Position numbers and translations under genes: made by a program. Under the pieces are notes generated by a model. It had not been told where the DNA came from, did not search any database, and was given only the letters and a program-made list of their open reading frames with translations. From positions 178,483 through 242,482 of the forward strand of contig NZ_JBHTBQ010000012.1 of NCBI RefSeq assembly GCF_042664895.1: a stretch of DNA of 64,000 nt, in the 5' to 3' direction. The DNA is from Iodobacter arcticus. Its GTDB lineage: Bacteria; Pseudomonadota; Gammaproteobacteria; Burkholderiales; Chitinibacteraceae. Shown here piece after piece: positions 23,890 to 33,860 of the stretch (position 1 is the first letter of the stretch; each line of letters begins with the position of its first letter).

Positions 23890-25206
23890 ATGCAAGCCGA
23901 TGAGTTCGTCCAGTCATTTCGCCTGGCCGCCCCCTATATCCATGCCTTCCGTGGCCGCACATTTGTGATTGCTTTGGGAGGAGAAGTCGTTCGAGACGGC
24001 AAATTTGCCACCATTACCCACGACATCAATTTGCTCACCAGCCTAGGTGTGCGCTTGATTGTGGTGCATGGCGCACGCCCGCAAATTGAAGCACGTATCT
24101 CTGAGCGAGGCTTAGAAACCCGCTATCACCACGGCTTACGAGTCACCGACGCACAAACATTAGAGTGCGTCATTCAAGCGGTAGGCCAAGTAAGAGTGGA
24201 AATTGAATCATGGCTCTCTATGGGCCTGGCAAACTCGCCCATGGCCAATGCGGATATCCGGGTTTCTGCTGGCAACTTTATTACCGCGCAGCCTATGGGT
24301 ATTCGCGATGGCTTAGATCTGATGTACACCGGCGAAGTACGCAAGGTAGACACCACCGCCATCCGTTATCGTCTGGATGATGGCGAGCTGGTTCTGCTAT
24401 CTACGCTGGGCTACTCACCGACAGGCGAAGTCTTTAATGTGCCGCTAGAAGACGTAGCCACCAGTACCGCCATTGCTTTGCGGGCCGATAAGCTGATCTT
24501 TTTATTAGGCCTGCAAGGGGTGGAAGACTTAGCAGGCGAGCTGCTCACCGAGCTAACGGCCCTGCAAGCCGATCAATTTTTGAGTACACATCCACACCCG
24601 CACGAAGATATCCGCCTTTATCTGCCTTGTGCCATTAAATCGGTACGTAGCGGTGTGGCGCGGGCGCATTTGGTCAGCCATCATGTAGATGGAGCCCTGC
24701 TCAAAGAGCTGTTTACCCATGATGGGATAGGCACCATGATCTCGAGGGATTCGCTCGAAACCATGCGTGAAGCTACGATTGATGATGTGGGCGGTGTATT
24801 GGCGCTGATTGAGCCACTGGAAGACGATGGCGTGCTGGTAAAGCGTGGCCGGGAGCTGCTGGAGCGGGAAATCCACCGCTACTCTGTGCTTGAGCACGAC
24901 AGCAAAATCGTGGGCTGTGTGGCCATGTACCCTTTCCCCAAAAGCCATATGGCAGAAATGGCCTGTCTGGTGATTCATCCCGACTATCGTGATGCCAACC
25001 GGGGCGAGCAATTACTTAAACATATTGAACAGCACGCCAAAAGCCTTGGGGTACGCGAGCTCTTTGTGCTGACCACACGTACCGCTCATTGGTTTGTAGA
25101 AAGGGGCTTTGCACTGGCTACGGTCGATGCTTTACCAATTGAAAGAAAGCAGCTCTACAATTACCAAAGACGCTCTAAAGTATTTATTAAGCAACTACGC
25201 AACTAA
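23890..25206 (+). CDS. argA: N-acetylglutamate synthase
   Basis: A 438-residue classical ArgA: an N-terminal amino-acid-kinase domain (about residues 15-285, FVIALGGEVV, IVVHGARPQ) that binds arginine for feedback inhibition, and a C-terminal GNAT acetyltransferase domain (about 295-438, MACLVIHPDYRDANRGEQLL). It makes N-acetylglutamate from acetyl-CoA and glutamate, the first step of arginine synthesis. E. coli ArgA has 443 residues. The ATG at 23890 is preferred, preceded by TTTAGGAAT; an 11-codon upstream extension is not supported. A hairpin terminator follows. argB is in the same window but 8 kb away on the other strand. Confidence 0.95.
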   Translation: MQADEFVQSFRLAAPYIHAFRGRTFVIALGGEVVRDGKFATITHDINLLTSLGVRLIVVHGARPQIEARISERGLETRYHHGLRVTDAQTLECVIQAVGQVRVEIESWLSMGLANSPMANADIRVSAGNFITAQPMGIRDGLDLMYTGEVRKVDTTAIRYRLDDGELVLLSTLGYSPTGEVFNVPLEDVATSTAIALRADKLIFLLGLQGVEDLAGELLTELTALQADQFLSTHPHPHEDIRLYLPCAIKSVRSGVARAHLVSHHVDGALLKELFTHDGIGTMISRDSLETMREATIDDVGGVLALIEPLEDDGVLVKRGRELLEREIHRYSVLEHDSKIVGCVAMYPFPKSHMAEMACLVIHPDYRDANRGEQLLKHIEQHAKSLGVRELFVLTTRTAHWFVERGFALATVDALPIERKQLYNYQRRSKVFIKQLRN

Positions 25207-25267
25207 ACGCTATTTTGTAAATAAATATACGGCATTTCAATTACTGATTATTATTGACGTTGCACCC

Positions 25268-25289
25268 GTCGCCAAATCATTTTGGCGAC
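25268..25289 (+). terminator. Terminator after argA
   Basis: GTCGCCAAA and TTTGGCGAC form a perfect 9-bp stem with a TCAT loop, followed by ATTTAATTTATT. It lies 62 bp after the argA stop. Confidence 0.65.
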
Positions 25290-25392
25290 ATTTAATTTAT
25301 TAACGATGCTTTAGCATAAAACAGCGATCAAGTGGCTTCAGGCGTTCAGGCCACCTGACCTAAATTAAGCAATCATTTCACGACAGGTTTGC

Positions 25393-28224
25393 ATGGCATC
25401 GCTTCCGTTTTTTAATTCGCTTCGAACACGTTTAATCGTGGCCAGCACCTTAGTGCAATGTACAATCTTAGCCATTTTATTGCTCAATACATCGAGAATA
25501 TGGACAGAAATGGCCACCCATGCCACAGAAGTGCGTGTTCAGGAATTATCCAGGCTGCTCAATGCCGCATTTGCCACACCTCTTTCAACCGGCAATCTGG
25601 CGCAGGCAGCTGATTTATTAGAAGGAATTCGCACCGCCGAAGGCATTGATTACATTATTTTACTGAATAATAAAAAACAAATTATCGCCGCAAGAGGCTG
25701 GGATATTGCGCACCCTCTTCCGCCTGTAGATAAGCTATCACTGGAGCACGCCCTTCCTACCCTCATTCATGCCGCCACACCGATTGAATTTGCGGGTGAG
25801 CCTTTTGGCGAATTACGCTTTGGGATCTCCACAGAAATTATGCGCGGCGGTGTAAATCAATTACTACTGCAAAACGCCATCACCATGGTGGTCGGCATTT
25901 TATTATCAGCCCTGATGATGGGGCTGTTAGGCGTTTGGCTCACCCGGCATATTCACCGTTTAATTAAGGCCGCAGAAAACGCCGCGCAAGGTGATTACGA
26001 TACGCTTGCAGCTCCTCTCTCCCATGGTCAGGATGAGATCAGCCAGCTCACCCGCCGCTTTAATGAAATGGCTAGTCTGATTAAAGAACGTGTCGATTCT
26101 CTGGTCATGAACGAAGAAAAATTTCATACCATTGCCAACTACACGCATAGCACCGAGCTATGGCTATCCCCGGAAGAAGGTCAACTGGTCTGGATTAACG
26201 ACTCAGTGACGCGGCTTTCCGGTTATTCAGTCAATGAATGCATGCTGCTTGGCGATTTTCCCTTATCGCTCACCATGCCTGAAGAGCGCGCCCGCGTAAC
26301 AGAAACGCTCAAACAAGCACTAGAGCATCGCACCGTGATTCAAGATTTTGAATTTCGCGCGGTTCGCCGCGATGGTCAGCCTTTCTGGGCCTCGGTTTCA
26401 TGGCAGCCCATTTACGACCCTTTCAATAACTACCTAGGTTTACGCGCCAGTATCCGGGATAACAGCGAGTTAAAAGAAGATCGGCTTTCACTACGCAAAG
26501 CAGTCATCGAATTACGGCAAATTCAATCCTTGGGCCAAAGCTATTTATCACGCGCCGAATCTGAACGCGCCCGCCTCACGGCCCTGCTCTCAGCCATGCG
26601 CTTTGGCGTGCTGTTTGTGGATAACGAAAACCGCGTGGTCTTTCACAACCCTGCATTCTGTGATTTATGGGGCTTGGGGCCGGGCAATCAACTACCGGGC
26701 AAGCCCATAGGCCAAATTCTACAAATCGCCGAAAACCGTCCTGCACTGGGCGATATCATTGCCAACTACCTTGAAGAGCTGGCGCTATCAGACGATAAAG
26801 TCGATTTTGGCGAGCTATCCATGAACGATGGCCGTGTCATTACCCAGCATGGCTTCAGGGTATTGGATAGCCAAGGCACCGCCAATGGGCGGATGTGGAT
26901 TTACGAAGATGTGACGCAACAGCGTGAAATCTCCGAACATATGATCAAGCTGGCCGAGCGTGACGCCCTCACCGGCCTCTATAACCGCCATCGCTTTCAG
27001 CAGGAGCTGGATCGCATGGTGTCTGAAGCCGATCGCAAACAAAGCGCCATGGCGTTGGTTTTCTTTGATCTGGATGAGTTTAAGCACGTCAACGACACCT
27101 TTGGCCATGGCGTAGGCGATGATTTACTCAAAAGCATCGCCAAAACCATAGGTACCCAAGTGCGCCGCCATGAAGTATTTTCACGCCTTGGCGGCGATGA
27201 ATTTGCAATTTTAGTGCCTGATTGCAATGAGTTTGAAGTGAGCAAACTGGCCGAGCGCATTGTCAGCTCGATCTCGCAAATTCCATTTACAGTAGAAGGC
27301 CATGTATTGCGCCCTTCTTCATCGGTTGGCGTAGCCTTGTTTCCAAATCACGCCAGCAACTCGCTGGAGCTGGTTGCCCACGCCGATTCAGCCATGTATC
27401 AAGCTAAATCGGCAGGTAAATCCACTTGGCGTATGTATCGTCAGGATGCCGATCCATCCCGATCAGCCATTACCCGCCTTTCCTGGAAAGACCGGATTAC
27501 CGAGGCACTGGAAAACAATGGCTTAGAGCTACATTTCCAAGGTATTTACTACCCGAAAACCCGCAAACTAGCGCACTTAGAAGCACTGGTGCGAATGAAA
27601 GATTTGCAAAAACCCGATGAAATCATTATGCCGGGACTATTTATTCCCCATGCGGAAAAGACCGGCAAAATTATTGATATTGATCGCTGGGTGATTCGCA
27701 GCACGATTGAATTACTGGGCAAAAAAGCCAATATTCCATCTATTGCCATCAATATCTCCGGCCGCTCTTTTGACGAGCCGGAAATGCCCGAATATATCAG
27801 CCAGCAGCTCAAACTACATAAAGTAAATCCGGCCAGATTATTGGTTGAGTTAACCGAAACGGCGGCTGTTTCTGATATTCGCGATGCAGAACGCTTTATT
27901 GATGCACTGCGTGCCACAGGCTGCACCGTATGCCTTGATGACTTTGGTACAGGCTTTGCCTCTTTCGCCTATTTAAAACAACTTAAAGCTGACGTGCTTA
28001 AAATTGACGGCTTCTTTATCAAAGACTTAATCAGCGATCACGACAGCCAGGTCTTTGTGCGCGGCATGGTCAGCATGGCCCATGAAATGGGTAAAACAAC
28101 GATTGCCGAGTTTGTAGAAAACGAAGCCATTTTTAATATGTTGATCGAGCTGGGAATTGATCAGGTACAGGGCTATTACCTTGATAAACCCATGAGAGAT
28201 CATCCGGGATTAAATATTATTTAG
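25393..28224 (+). CDS. Membrane-bound GGDEF-EAL cyclic-di-GMP protein with HAMP and PAS
   Basis: A 943-residue inner-membrane signalling protein. One membrane segment lies at about 12-31, a periplasmic region follows, a second segment at about 163-185, then HAMP (about 186-238) and two PAS-like regions (about 250-360 and 400-520). The GGDEF domain has an intact GGDEF at 600-604, and the EAL domain has EAL at 730-732, with VELTETA and CLDDFGTGFASF, so both catalytic sites look intact. A protein like this can make or break cyclic-di-GMP; which activity dominates is not evident. It stands alone between argA and the LysE gene with repeats after it. The periplasmic part probably senses a ligand or redox change. 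Confidence 0.93.
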   Translation: MASLPFFNSLRTRLIVASTLVQCTILAILLLNTSRIWTEMATHATEVRVQELSRLLNAAFATPLSTGNLAQAADLLEGIRTAEGIDYIILLNNKKQIIAARGWDIAHPLPPVDKLSLEHALPTLIHAATPIEFAGEPFGELRFGISTEIMRGGVNQLLLQNAITMVVGILLSALMMGLLGVWLTRHIHRLIKAAENAAQGDYDTLAAPLSHGQDEISQLTRRFNEMASLIKERVDSLVMNEEKFHTIANYTHSTELWLSPEEGQLVWINDSVTRLSGYSVNECMLLGDFPLSLTMPEERARVTETLKQALEHRTVIQDFEFRAVRRDGQPFWASVSWQPIYDPFNNYLGLRASIRDNSELKEDRLSLRKAVIELRQIQSLGQSYLSRAESERARLTALLSAMRFGVLFVDNENRVVFHNPAFCDLWGLGPGNQLPGKPIGQILQIAENRPALGDIIANYLEELALSDDKVDFGELSMNDGRVITQHGFRVLDSQGTANGRMWIYEDVTQQREISEHMIKLAERDALTGLYNRHRFQQELDRMVSEADRKQSAMALVFFDLDEFKHVNDTFGHGVGDDLLKSIAKTIGTQVRRHEVFSRLGGDEFAILVPDCNEFEVSKLAERIVSSISQIPFTVEGHVLRPSSSVGVALFPNHASNSLELVAHADSAMYQAKSAGKSTWRMYRQDADPSRSAITRLSWKDRITEALENNGLELHFQGIYYPKTRKLAHLEALVRMKDLQKPDEIIMPGLFIPHAEKTGKIIDIDRWVIRSTIELLGKKANIPSIAINISGRSFDEPEMPEYISQQLKLHKVNPARLLVELTETAAVSDIRDAERFIDALRATGCTVCLDDFGTGFASFAYLKQLKADVLKIDGFFIKDLISDHDSQVFVRGMVSMAHEMGKTTIAEFVENEAIFNMLIELGIDQVQGYYLDKPMRDHPGLNII

Positions 28225-28371
28225 CTGATGCGATAAACCCAGACCTTGAACCACGAAGTCCACAGAGAACACGGAGTTTCGCGGAGAAAAACAAGCCTAG
28301 AATTAAATTGTTTTCTAGATTTTAAATCTTAAAAAAAACCAGCAATTAGAATTCGTATCGCAGCTCGTTGC

Positions 28372-28606
28372 ACGGGGCTTAAATTTCCCCTTGAAACACG
28401 CCGGAGCGAGGAACAAGCGGGGCGGGGTTTCGGCCAGGGAGCGAGGAACGAGCCAATCCCGCCTGCCGCCGACTCGATTGTCCGCAGCGCAGGAGCTTTC
28501 GTGTTTCGTGGGGTCGCCTTCTTTGCTTACTTTCTTGGCGAAGCAAGAAAGTGAGGCCCACGCGGGGGATTCCCGCACCTAAACACCGTGCCGAAGGCAC
28601 TAAAAA
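28372..28606. repeat. About 240-bp interspersed repeat, copy 1
   Basis: Starts CACGGGGCTTAAATTTCCCC and ends GTGCCGAAGGCACTAAAAAT. Core features are TGAAACACGCCGGAGCGAGG, GAGCGAGGAACGAGCCAATC, CGACTCGATTGTCCGCAGCG and CGTGTTTCGTGGGGTCGCC. Copies lie at 52788-53061 (reverse) and 58747-59023. The 28225-28630 gap also has a part copy of the CCACGGAG element at about 28240-28285. No gene is supported; short ORFs on either strand are repeat-derived. Confidence 0.8.
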
Positions 28607-28630
28607 TACTCCCGAAAAAGGAATAAACCC

Positions 28631-29245
28631 ATGAGCATGACCATCTGGCTAACCTTTATTGCCACCACCTTTTTTATTTCCGCCACCCCCGGCCCTAATA
28701 TGCTGCTGATGCTATCGCACGGCACACGCTATGGCTGGCAGGCGACGCTGGCCACCATGAGCGGTGCACTGGCTGGATTAGGCTTATTGTTTGCGCTATC
28801 GGCCTTTGGCATGGCCACCATCCTTGCTACATCCGCTACGCTGTTTCTAATTTTTAAATTAGCCGGAGCGGTGTATTTAATTTATTTAGGCTGGCAATGC
28901 TTTAAAGCGGGGAGCCATTTAGAAATGCCCAATGCCACAGCTGATTCGGCAGCAAGGCGTTTTCGCCTAGGGCTCACCGTAGCGCTATCAAACCCCAAAG
29001 CAATTTTATTTGCGGGTGCTTTCTTGCCGCAATTTATCAACACAACACAGCCGCAAACAGGGCAATGGGCTATTTTGCTAGGTAGCTTTTTTATCATCGA
29101 AGCAGGCTGGCAAGTTGCCTACGCGGCAGGCGGTGCAAAACTAGGCAACTGGCTACAAGGCCCGAACCGCATCAAGCGCTTTAACCAAGGCTGCGGCGCG
29201 GCTTTCTTTACAGTAGGTGGATTACTGGCAACGGCGCAGCGCTGA
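28631..29245 (+). CDS. LysE/RhtB-family amino-acid exporter
   Basis: A 204-residue integral membrane protein with about six hydrophobic segments. The family signature is present near the N-terminus (ISATPGPNMLLMLSHG) along with LSNPKAILFAGAFLPQF in the middle. LysE/RhtB proteins export amino acids such as lysine, threonine or homoserine; the substrate cannot be read from sequence. AAAAAGGAAT precedes the ATG. The gene lies between two intergenic repeats and has no evident operon partner. Confidence 0.9.
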   Translation: MSMTIWLTFIATTFFISATPGPNMLLMLSHGTRYGWQATLATMSGALAGLGLLFALSAFGMATILATSATLFLIFKLAGAVYLIYLGWQCFKAGSHLEMPNATADSAARRFRLGLTVALSNPKAILFAGAFLPQFINTTQPQTGQWAILLGSFFIIEAGWQVAYAAGGAKLGNWLQGPNRIKRFNQGCGAAFFTVGGLLATAQR

Positions 29246-29331
29246 TTGGGAGTCGGGGGATTTTACCCGCCCCACTCCCGAACAAAACCCAATAAACATC
29301 AAGCTAAGCCAATATCTACAATGCACTTCAT

Positions 29332-29390
29332 GTAGGGCGGGTGAAACCCGCGAGCGGTGCTGAAAAATACGCGGGTTTCACCCGCCCTAC
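29332..29390. repeat. Palindromic repeat (GGGCGGGT family), convergent terminator position
   Basis: GTAGGGCGGGTGAAACCCGC and GCGGGTTTCACCCGCCCTAC are exact inverses around a loop with GAGCGGTGCTGAAAAATA. It lies between the converging LysE and M3 peptidase genes, so it may end both transcripts. Confidence 0.8.
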
Positions 29391-29468
29391 GAATGATTCA
29401 ATGCTTGCAAATAAGTAGTAGAAAATATGACTAATACCTAACTTGATACATCTATCCACCCCCAAACA

Positions 29469-31349
29469 TCAAGCCCCATAACGCTCGCTCACTACCCGCT
29501 CAAAGTCCGCAAACATTTGCGCGTCTGATTGGGTGTTATCCGCCAATAGCTCAGCACCATGCACAATGCGAATATGCGCATCCAGATTTGTTAATGGGGA
29601 CTCTGGATAGACTCGGCTCGCAGCCGCGCTGATTTGCATTTGCGCATCGGCCCATGCAGCTTCCACGGTTTGATTGCAGGCATCGGCTAAATATTTGGCG
29701 TTAAATGCTTCGCCAGTCAGGCTGATCAGCGTGGCGTTGTGGTTAATACTATTGCCTGTGGACCAATAATGCTTAGCCAGCAATGGACCAATTGCTGAGT
29801 TATCGGTTAAATAGCCGTATTCATGCTCAAAGTAAGCGCGGGTCTGATAAACCGCCATATTGGCTAGTAAATAGCCATGATAAGCCGCTGCCGATTCCTG
29901 ATTTAACAGATGCGGAATCGCCAACAGTGGCCGCCCTGCCTGCTCAAAGCCCAAGATTTGCATTTCAAATTTACGAGCCAGCGCCAGCGCATTCTCGGCG
30001 GTCAGCTTGCTATCACTTAGCAAATACAAGGCGCGCTCAAAATACGGCACGACCAAAATATTGCGCTCATTGAGCGCAGCAAAAGGCTGAGTTTTTTCGA
30101 TACGCGCTTTAATCAAAGCATCCGGCACAGCCTCGCCAGCGGCGTTTTTAGCGTAACGCTTTAGCCAATCTGCATCATCAAGCAGGCTATCGCAGAACAT
30201 CGATTGGGTTTCGGCATAAGCCATCGAAGTGGGGGCGAATTCTTGCGAGAAACAAGGTGAATTCTGCGTCACATTGGCAAAGTGCGCCGCGTGGCCACCT
30301 TCATGAAATAAGGTGTTAATCGCGCGTGCGCCACTGCCTACCTGATCAGGCTTGGCATCGGCCGTAAAGTTAATCTGCCCCGCTACCCAGCTGCCATCTG
30401 CTTCAAAAAAAGAAGGAATCGGGCCATGGCAAAAGCCATTCTGATACTTGCCCTTACGCTCCAGTAAATCCAGTTGCATAGTCGCGCCGCGATAGGCGAT
30501 GCCCAGCTTGCGAAAGCTTTCTACCCAGCGCTCAAGCCCTTTGGCAAAAGGAAGATAGGGGTCCATCTGGCGGGCGACATCACCGCTCACTGTATAGCGA
30601 AAATTCCATGGTAGTAGCGCGTCTTTTCCATGCTGCTGTGCTAGCTCCTGTAAGCCACGCTGATTGGCTTCACGGGTACGCAGCTCAAAATCATCCAAAA
30701 TAGCGAATAATTCTTCGACCGACATTTGCTCATTTTTACGCACTTTATACGCAAAATAATCAGGAAAACCCTGAGCGCGAGCAAAGGCATTACGCTGCTT
30801 CACAATCTCTAAAAAGCCGTTTTCCAGCACCCAATGCTCAAGGGCAGCCATCGCATCAAACGAGCTTTTACGCGCCGCCTCAGAGGGGTTGGTCGCCATA
30901 TTGGTCGACAACATGCCTTGGGTGGCTTCTTCGCGCTCGCCTTTTTCATTGATATGCGTTTGCACATAATCGCGCTTTTTAGCAAACAAAGCGGCTTCCT
31001 GAGCAATTAACTGGCTCATTAAAGTGCGCGCTTCATCGCTATCAATAATATTGCTTTCAAACAGCGCCAACCAACCTTGCAAGCCATGCTTAAGCTCAGC
31101 AGCTTCCTCTGGATTTAAACGCGCCAGCGCATCGCGCACTTCGGCCAGCTTTACTGGATCAGAAATAAAGTTTTTATATGCTTCTTCTGCCTTGGCAAAG
31201 CCATCATGATCGTCAGAAACGGCCATATAGGTATCCCAAAACAAATCTTCTTTAGTTTTATGAACAGCAAGATAATCGCGGTTAAGGGCTTCAAATAGCT
31301 GACGTGCTGCTTCCAAGGTGCTCTCCAATGTTTTATATAAGTTGGCCAA
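29469..31349 (-). CDS. M3-family zinc oligopeptidase
   Basis: A 626-residue zinc metallopeptidase with the HEGGH zinc motif at about 349-353 (NTLFHEGGHAAH), the M3-type HExGH that replaces HExxH. It has no signal peptide, so it is cytoplasmic and likely degrades short peptides. The start is uncertain: the first codon at 31349 is TTG with AAGG upstream, while a second TTG eleven codons later (31316) has GGAG six bases before it; no ATG is suitably placed. The gene is alone on the minus strand, with a short gap to the HAD gene. Confidence 0.88.
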   Translation of the reverse strand: MANLYKTLESTLEAARQLFEALNRDYLAVHKTKEDLFWDTYMAVSDDHDGFAKAEEAYKNFISDPVKLAEVRDALARLNPEEAAELKHGLQGWLALFESNIIDSDEARTLMSQLIAQEAALFAKKRDYVQTHINEKGEREEATQGMLSTNMATNPSEAARKSSFDAMAALEHWVLENGFLEIVKQRNAFARAQGFPDYFAYKVRKNEQMSVEELFAILDDFELRTREANQRGLQELAQQHGKDALLPWNFRYTVSGDVARQMDPYLPFAKGLERWVESFRKLGIAYRGATMQLDLLERKGKYQNGFCHGPIPSFFEADGSWVAGQINFTADAKPDQVGSGARAINTLFHEGGHAAHFANVTQNSPCFSQEFAPTSMAYAETQSMFCDSLLDDADWLKRYAKNAAGEAVPDALIKARIEKTQPFAALNERNILVVPYFERALYLLSDSKLTAENALALARKFEMQILGFEQAGRPLLAIPHLLNQESAAAYHGYLLANMAVYQTRAYFEHEYGYLTDNSAIGPLLAKHYWSTGNSINHNATLISLTGEAFNAKYLADACNQTVEAAWADAQMQISAAASRVYPESPLTNLDAHIRIVHGAELLADNTQSDAQMFADFERVVSERYGA

Positions 31350-31441
31350 TGCCTTATGCCAATTAAATTACACGAGGCAGAATAAGTGTGCAAATTTACT
31401 ATTTTCAACGGCATTTAATTTCAGTACTTCGCAACACCTTG

Positions 31442-32092
31442 TCATTTTCCCGCATAGAGCCATCTCCCGCGCTTGGCAATATCGGCCAGTTTAGTGATGC
31501 TTAAATCAACCACTCCGGCCCCGTAGCTGCGTGGGTTCATCCACACTGTTTTCATTCCCAACCGCCTGGCCGTTTTTAAATTAGCCAAGGTATCTTCCAC
31601 CAAAATGCAGTGGCGCGGATCGAGCTTAAAACGCGCCAAGAGCTTGCGATAAGCCGCAATCTGCGGCTTGGGAATGAGATCAACATCTTCTACGCTCACC
31701 ACGCCACTGAAGCAATCATCGATTCCCAGCGCCAGCAACATGGCAATCGCGTAATGGCGAGGGCCATTGGTGAAGAGCAATTTATCGCCCGGTAAGCTAC
31801 GAATCGCCATGGCCAAGCCCGGCATGGGGTGAACAGCCATCAGCAGCTCGTTCAAAGGATGCGTCATGCGCAAGAAATGCTGAGGATTAATGTGCGGATG
31901 GTGGCGGCGCAACCCAAGCAGTGTTGCGCCATAACGCAGCCAGTAATCAGTGCGCAAAGCCATGGCGGCTTGCTCGCTGAGCTGTAAATGCTGGGAAAGA
32001 TAAGCCGTCATTGCCCGGTTAATCACCGGAAAAGCATGTAAGTCTGCGTTATGCAAGGTGTTATCGAGATCAAAAATCCAGACTGGTTTCAT
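31442..32092 (-). CDS. HAD pyrimidine 5'-nucleotidase-like protein
   Basis: A 216-residue HAD phosphatase. FDLDNTLHNAD at residues 5-15 is motif I, KLLFTNGPRHYA motif II, and ILVEDTLANLKTARRLGM motif IV. The DNTLHNA wording is typical of the SDT1/pyrimidine 5'-nucleotidase group. It would release nucleosides from UMP or CMP. I chose the ATG at 32092; the frame extends further through a terminator hairpin and is unlikely to be used. It follows the CBS-domain and argB genes on the same strand, a grouping familiar in betaproteobacteria where argB and this HAD are near neighbours. Confidence 0.88.
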   Translation of the reverse strand: MKPVWIFDLDNTLHNADLHAFPVINRAMTAYLSQHLQLSEQAAMALRTDYWLRYGATLLGLRRHHPHINPQHFLRMTHPLNELLMAVHPMPGLAMAIRSLPGDKLLFTNGPRHYAIAMLLALGIDDCFSGVVSVEDVDLIPKPQIAAYRKLLARFKLDPRHCILVEDTLANLKTARRLGMKTVWMNPRSYGAGVVDLSITKLADIAKRGRWLYAGK

Positions 32093-32103
32093 TGTTTCAG
32101 CGT

Positions 32104-32128
32104 AAAAAAAGACCAGCCATGCTGGTCT
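32104..32128 (-). terminator. Terminator after the CBS-domain gene
   Basis: On the minus strand AGACCAGC and GCTGGTCT form a perfect 8-bp stem with an ATG loop, followed by a run of seven T (AAAAAAA on the plus strand at 32104-32110). It lies 24 bp after the CBS gene stop codon and just before the HAD gene. Confidence 0.85.
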
Positions 32129-32151
32129 CATTGGGTGGCTGAGCGGGCCGC

Positions 32152-32583
32152 TCAGGAATGGATATAGTGTTCTAGCTGGGCAATCGTGAATTTTTGTTCT
32201 TCGATAATTTCCCGCACTAAATCGCCAATCGATAACACACCTAATACTTTATCACCGTCTAAAACCGGCAAATGGCGAATGCGTTTTTCGCTCATGATAG
32301 CCATACATTCATCAATGGTAGCCGATGGCGGCACACAGAGTAATTTACGCGTCATAATTTCTGATACCGGCGTTCCTGCCGAAGTCTTGCCCATCAAAAT
32401 CACTTTTCTGGCGTAATCACGCTCTGAAAAAATCCCAACCAAGTGGTTTTCTTCCATCACCAGCAATGCACCAATATTTTTTTCTGCAAGCAGCTGTAAG
32501 GCCTGATAAACCGAAGCTTGCGGAGCAACTGACAAAATATTATCTATGGCTTTTTCTGCGAGCAGCTGGTGTGCTGTTTTCAT
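32152..32583 (-). CDS. Two-CBS-domain protein
   Basis: A 143-residue protein made of two CBS repeats (about 8-65 and 75-135), with GIFSERDYARKV and IRHLPVLDGDKVLGVLSIGD as the usual CBS consensus. CBS pairs bind adenosine nucleotides and act as energy sensors. No extra domain is present, so it is probably a stand-alone sensor. It is followed closely by a strong terminator, and separated from argB by a CCACGGAG-type repeat, so it is probably transcribed on its own. Its target is unknown. Confidence 0.9.
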   Translation of the reverse strand: MKTAHQLLAEKAIDNILSVAPQASVYQALQLLAEKNIGALLVMEENHLVGIFSERDYARKVILMGKTSAGTPVSEIMTRKLLCVPPSATIDECMAIMSEKRIRHLPVLDGDKVLGVLSIGDLVREIIEEQKFTIAQLEHYIHS

Positions 32584-32707
32584 ATGGGCATCTCCCTGAT
32601 GACTTGAGCTTTAACTTTAGTAGGCCAAACGTAACATGCAAGGAAGACGTAGATTACTTTTCGCAAAAAAACAAGAATCAACACGTTTTTGATTGATAGA
32701 GTGCAAA

Positions 32708-32780
32708 ACCTTAAACCACAAACACAGAGAAACCCATCAGCGCGGGTTTCTCTGTGAAACTCTGTTTTCTATGTGGTTCA
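32708..32780. repeat. Short CCACGGAG-type palindrome between argB and CBS gene
   Basis: AAACCACAAACACAGAG and CTCTGTGAAACTCTG with an inner CACAGAGAAACCC/GGGTTTCTCTGTG stem of 13 bp. It lies downstream of argB, where it could terminate transcription. Confidence 0.7.
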
Positions 32781-32804
32781 GGATTTGGCTCTGCCTAACA
32801 TCAG

Positions 32805-33680
32805 TTACTTAGCGCGAATCATCGTCCCCACACCCTGCTCGGTCAGAACTTCCAGCAGCAGCGCGTGTTTCACTCGTCCATCAATAATATGCACCGCGTT
32901 CACACCGCTCTTGGCGGCATCCAGCGCTGATGAAATTTTAGGCAACATGCCGCCAGAAATCGTGCCATCCGCAAATAGCTCATCGATACGTTTGGCAGAA
33001 AGCTTCGTAAGCAAATTACCTTCCTTATCGAGTACGCCTGGCGTATTGGTCATCATGATTAGTTTTTCAGCATGCAGCACTTCAGCTAGCTTGCCAGCCA
33101 CTAAATCGGCATTGATATTGTAGCTTTCACCGTTTCTATCCACGCCAATCGGGGCAATTACAGGGATAAAATCGCCAGCGTCGAGGTGAGCCACGATAGT
33201 TGGATCGATGGATTCAATTTCACCCACCTGACCAATATCCAGTAGCTCATCCGAGCTATCTTTCAGATACATTTTACGGGCCTTAATAAAGTGCCCGTCT
33301 TGGCCGGTTAAGCCCACCGCTTTACCACCATGCTTATTGATCAGGGAAACGATTTCCTTGTTCACATGGCCACCCAAAACCATTTCTACCACATCCATGG
33401 TTTCGGCATCAGTCACACGCATGCCTTGGATAAACTCGCCTTTTTTACCGATACGATCAAGCAATTCATTAATTTGCGGGCCACCACCGTGCACTACCAC
33501 GGGGTTCATCCCAACTAATTTAAGCAGCACCACATCACTAGCAAACCCTTCTTTTAACTCGGGTTCGGTCATTGCATTACCACCGTATTTGATGACGATG
33601 GTCTTATCAAAAAAACGCTGAATATAAGGCAAGGCTTCCGAGAGAATTTCGGCTTTTTCTTGCGGAGTAATTGTGGTCAT
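32805..33680 (-). CDS. argB: Acetylglutamate kinase
   Basis: A 291-residue amino-acid kinase. IVIKYGGNAM near residue 30 binds phosphate, VVVHGGGPQI is the glycine-rich acetylglutamate site, and ADLVAGKLAEVL and GGMLPKISSALDAAKSGV are conserved ArgB motifs. It phosphorylates N-acetylglutamate, the second arginine step. The ATG at 33680 matches usual ArgB length; a 31-codon N-terminal extension in frame is not expected. It is divergent from the TetR gene 291 bp away. argA is at 23890. Confidence 0.95.
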   Translation of the reverse strand: MTTITPQEKAEILSEALPYIQRFFDKTIVIKYGGNAMTEPELKEGFASDVVLLKLVGMNPVVVHGGGPQINELLDRIGKKGEFIQGMRVTDAETMDVVEMVLGGHVNKEIVSLINKHGGKAVGLTGQDGHFIKARKMYLKDSSDELLDIGQVGEIESIDPTIVAHLDAGDFIPVIAPIGVDRNGESYNINADLVAGKLAEVLHAEKLIMMTNTPGVLDKEGNLLTKLSAKRIDELFADGTISGGMLPKISSALDAAKSGVNAVHIIDGRVKHALLLEVLTEQGVGTMIRAK

Positions 33681-33860
33681 GGCGTGTCCAAAAGCTAGCA
33701 GCCTGTCGGGCTTAGGCGGCTCGTAGAAAAATTGCATGGTTGAGGCCAGATTTTGCCGTATTTTCAGCGCCAATAAGGCGCTATCTAATCACACATGGCT
33801 GAAATATGGGCCAATCAAGTTATTTTGCAGCCGACTGATGCAAAGACCAGCAGGCTGCTA

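Noticed and set aside
28391..28582. ORFs in the 240-bp repeat (also 52787-53026 on the other strand)
   Set aside because: The related reading (NKRGGVSAR) appears in different copies because the repeat is shared; no ribosome site or domain, and copy 3 breaks the frame.
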